Below are positions 6,419 to 7,111 of a DNA stretch of 7,111 nt, piece by piece. The notes under the pieces were generated by a model, which saw nothing but the letters and a program-made list of their open reading frames with translations, was not told where the DNA came from and made no database searches. Numbering within the stretch: position 1 is the first letter of the stretch; every line of letters begins with the position of its first letter. Both the position numbers and the translations under genes were made by a program. The DNA is from Balneolaceae bacterium (GTDB taxonomy: Bacteria > Bacteroidota > Rhodothermia > Balneolales > Balneolaceae). The stretch lies in the NCBI GenBank assembly GCA_007127395.1, contig SKZL01000309.1, positions 1 to 7,111 of the forward strand, written 5' to 3'.

Positions 6419-6649
6419 GGAGGATATTATGCCGGTGTCAATTTGTTGAATAGAGTTGAGCTTGCAACTCTGGCAGTCAGCCTGGGAACAGTGGATACGC
6501 TGATACAGCACCCGGCTTCCATGACACATGCTGTTGTTTTAACTGAGGTACGAGAAAAAACTGGCATTACTGTCGGCTTGATCCGGCTTTCAGTCGGTAT
6601 TGAATCTGCAGTCGATATCATTGATGATCTGAATAAAGCACTGAATTAA
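6419..6649 (+). pseudogene. Orphan C-terminal fragment of a methionine gamma-lyase-type PLP enzyme
   Basis: The 76 codons from GGYYAGVNLL to the stop match the last fifth of Cys/Met-metabolism PLP enzymes, most like methionine gamma-lyase. Diagnostic pieces are LAVSLGTVDTLIQHPASMTH (the SLGxxxxLIxHPxxMTH signature, HPASMTH at 6509-6529), GITVGLIRLSVGIE, and the closing helix DIIDDLNKALN. Full enzymes have about 390-400 residues; the PLP-binding Lys and the whole N-terminal part are missing. The frame is open back to 6362, but resemblance begins at about 6419, two bases after the porin stop, which suggests a deletion or recombination junction. No frameshift or stop lies within the remnant. No ATG fits this frame; the first possible start is TTG at 6443. 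The ATG at 6429, preceded by GGAGG, is in another frame and stops after six codons. It is probably a non-functional relic; a translated mini-protein cannot be excluded. Confidence 0.8.
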
Positions 6650-6665
6650 AAAACTCAGCAATCAT

Positions 6666-6690
6666 CAACTTATAAATAGTTGTCAATTTT
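6666..6690 (+). terminator. Weak hairpin terminator candidate after the lyase remnant
   Basis: CAACT (6666-6670) pairs with AGTTG (6678-6682) around TATAAAT and is followed by TCAATTTTT. The stem is only five bases and AT-leaning, so stability is low. The placement between the remnant's stop and the Ada-type gene is what makes it worth listing. Confidence 0.25.
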
Positions 6691-6758
6691 TCGGTAGCTG
6701 AACCATCTTCTCTTTCATACATTACAAGCGTTGAACCATAACGAACATTCATCACAAC

Positions 6759-7111
6759 ATGGACCTGCTTACAGATGAAATCATGTATAACGCTATTTTG
6801 GAAAAAGATTCCTCATTTGAAGGGCTCTTTTATACTGCGGTAAAAACAACCGGTATCTTTTGCAGGCCAACCTGTAGAGCCAGAAAACCGAAACGAGAGA
6901 ATGTGGAGTTTTTTAAATTTTCCAAAGATGCACTTGCTCATGGATACCGGCCTTGTAGAATCTGTAAACCCCTTGAAAAACCGGATCAAACTCCTGAATA
7001 CATTGTTAACGTACTGAATGAAATCACGGCTAATCCATCGCAAAAAATCAAAGATCAGGGTTTGCGGGACCGTGGAATTGAACCCAATGCTATCCGGCGA
7101 TGGTTTTTGAA
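6759..7111 (+). CDS. ada: Ada-type alkylation-response regulator/methyltransferase, N-terminal part (cut by window edge)
   Basis: The 117 visible residues begin at the ATG at 6759 and continue past the right edge. Residues 7-72 are the Ada zinc-binding domain: TTGIFCRPTCRARKPKRENVEFF with Cys35 and Cys39, then AHGYRPCRICKP with Cys66 and Cys69, the four zinc ligands. In E. coli Ada the first of these (Cys38) accepts methyl groups from DNA phosphotriesters and so turns the protein into an activator; Cys35 is the equivalent here. Residues 78-117 (EYIVNVLNEI...) lead into an AraC-type helix-turn-helix with LRDRGIEPNAIRRWF. Whether the O6-methylguanine methyltransferase domain follows cannot be seen, so the protein may be full-length Ada or a regulator only. 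The start sits just before the family's usual N-terminus (DEIMYNAILEKD). No function is shared with the sulfur genes upstream. Confidence 0.9.
   Translation, partial: MDLLTDEIMYNAILEKDSSFEGLFYTAVKTTGIFCRPTCRARKPKRENVEFFKFSKDALAHGYRPCRICKPLEKPDQTPEYIVNVLNEITANPSQKIKDQGLRDRGIEPNAIRRWFL

Noticed and set aside
6429..6449. Six-codon leader-type frame with GGAGG and ATG after the porin stop
   Set aside because: The GGAGGA bases fall within the region resembling gamma-lyase (the Gly-Gly of GGYYAG), so the ribosome-site look is probably coincidental, and the peptide is too short to judge.
6813..7043. Minus-strand 76-codon open frame over the Ada-type gene
   Set aside because: The + strand frame carries the full four-cysteine Ada domain; the antisense frame has no known motif.

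Overview
The window looks like chromosomal DNA of a Bacteroidota/Balneolota-type bacterium. This is an inference from moderate-to-low GC, the absence of Shine-Dalgarno motifs before most genes, and the protein types; no rRNA or marker gene confirms it. All recognisable genes lie on the + strand.

Layout: (1) the 3' end of a small Gln/Glu-rich, Gly-tailed protein resembling Spy/CpxP periplasmic proteins (2-316); (2) about 425 bases with no recognised gene; (3) a complete gene for a cyclic 2,3-diphosphoglycerate synthetase-family P-loop protein (742-2070, with the start moved downstream of the longest open frame); (4) a 390-base intergenic region holding a five-tract GGGTTC repeat with a canonical G-quadruplex pattern, a long near-perfect palindrome, a second short dyad and two leader hairpins; (5) an ArsR-type HTH regulator fused to a rhodanese domain (2461-3123); (6) a VKOR-family membrane protein with CPFC but no loop cysteines (3184-3726); (7) a human-type (type II) sulfide:quinone oxidoreductase with a Tat-like N-terminus (3840-5243); (8) a phosphate-selective-porin-like outer membrane beta-barrel (5412-6416); (9) an orphan C-terminal piece of a methionine gamma-lyase-type PLP enzyme beginning directly after the porin stop (6419-6649); (10) the 5' part of an Ada-type DNA alkylation-repair regulator running off the right edge (6759-7111).

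The central block (2290-5360) reads as a sulfide/persulfide-handling unit. The regulator's only two cysteines sit in its rhodanese active-site loop, so it is a plausible persulfide sensor. The SQR would oxidise sulfide to persulfide or polysulfide and feed electrons to quinone. The VKOR-like protein is a second potential quinone-linked thiol enzyme at the membrane. The gamma-lyase remnant, from a family that releases methanethiol or H2S, adds a further hint of sulfur metabolism. The porin may only be a neighbour: a hairpin terminator candidate separates it from the SQR gene. The joint function of the block is inference from gene content and order, not demonstrated.
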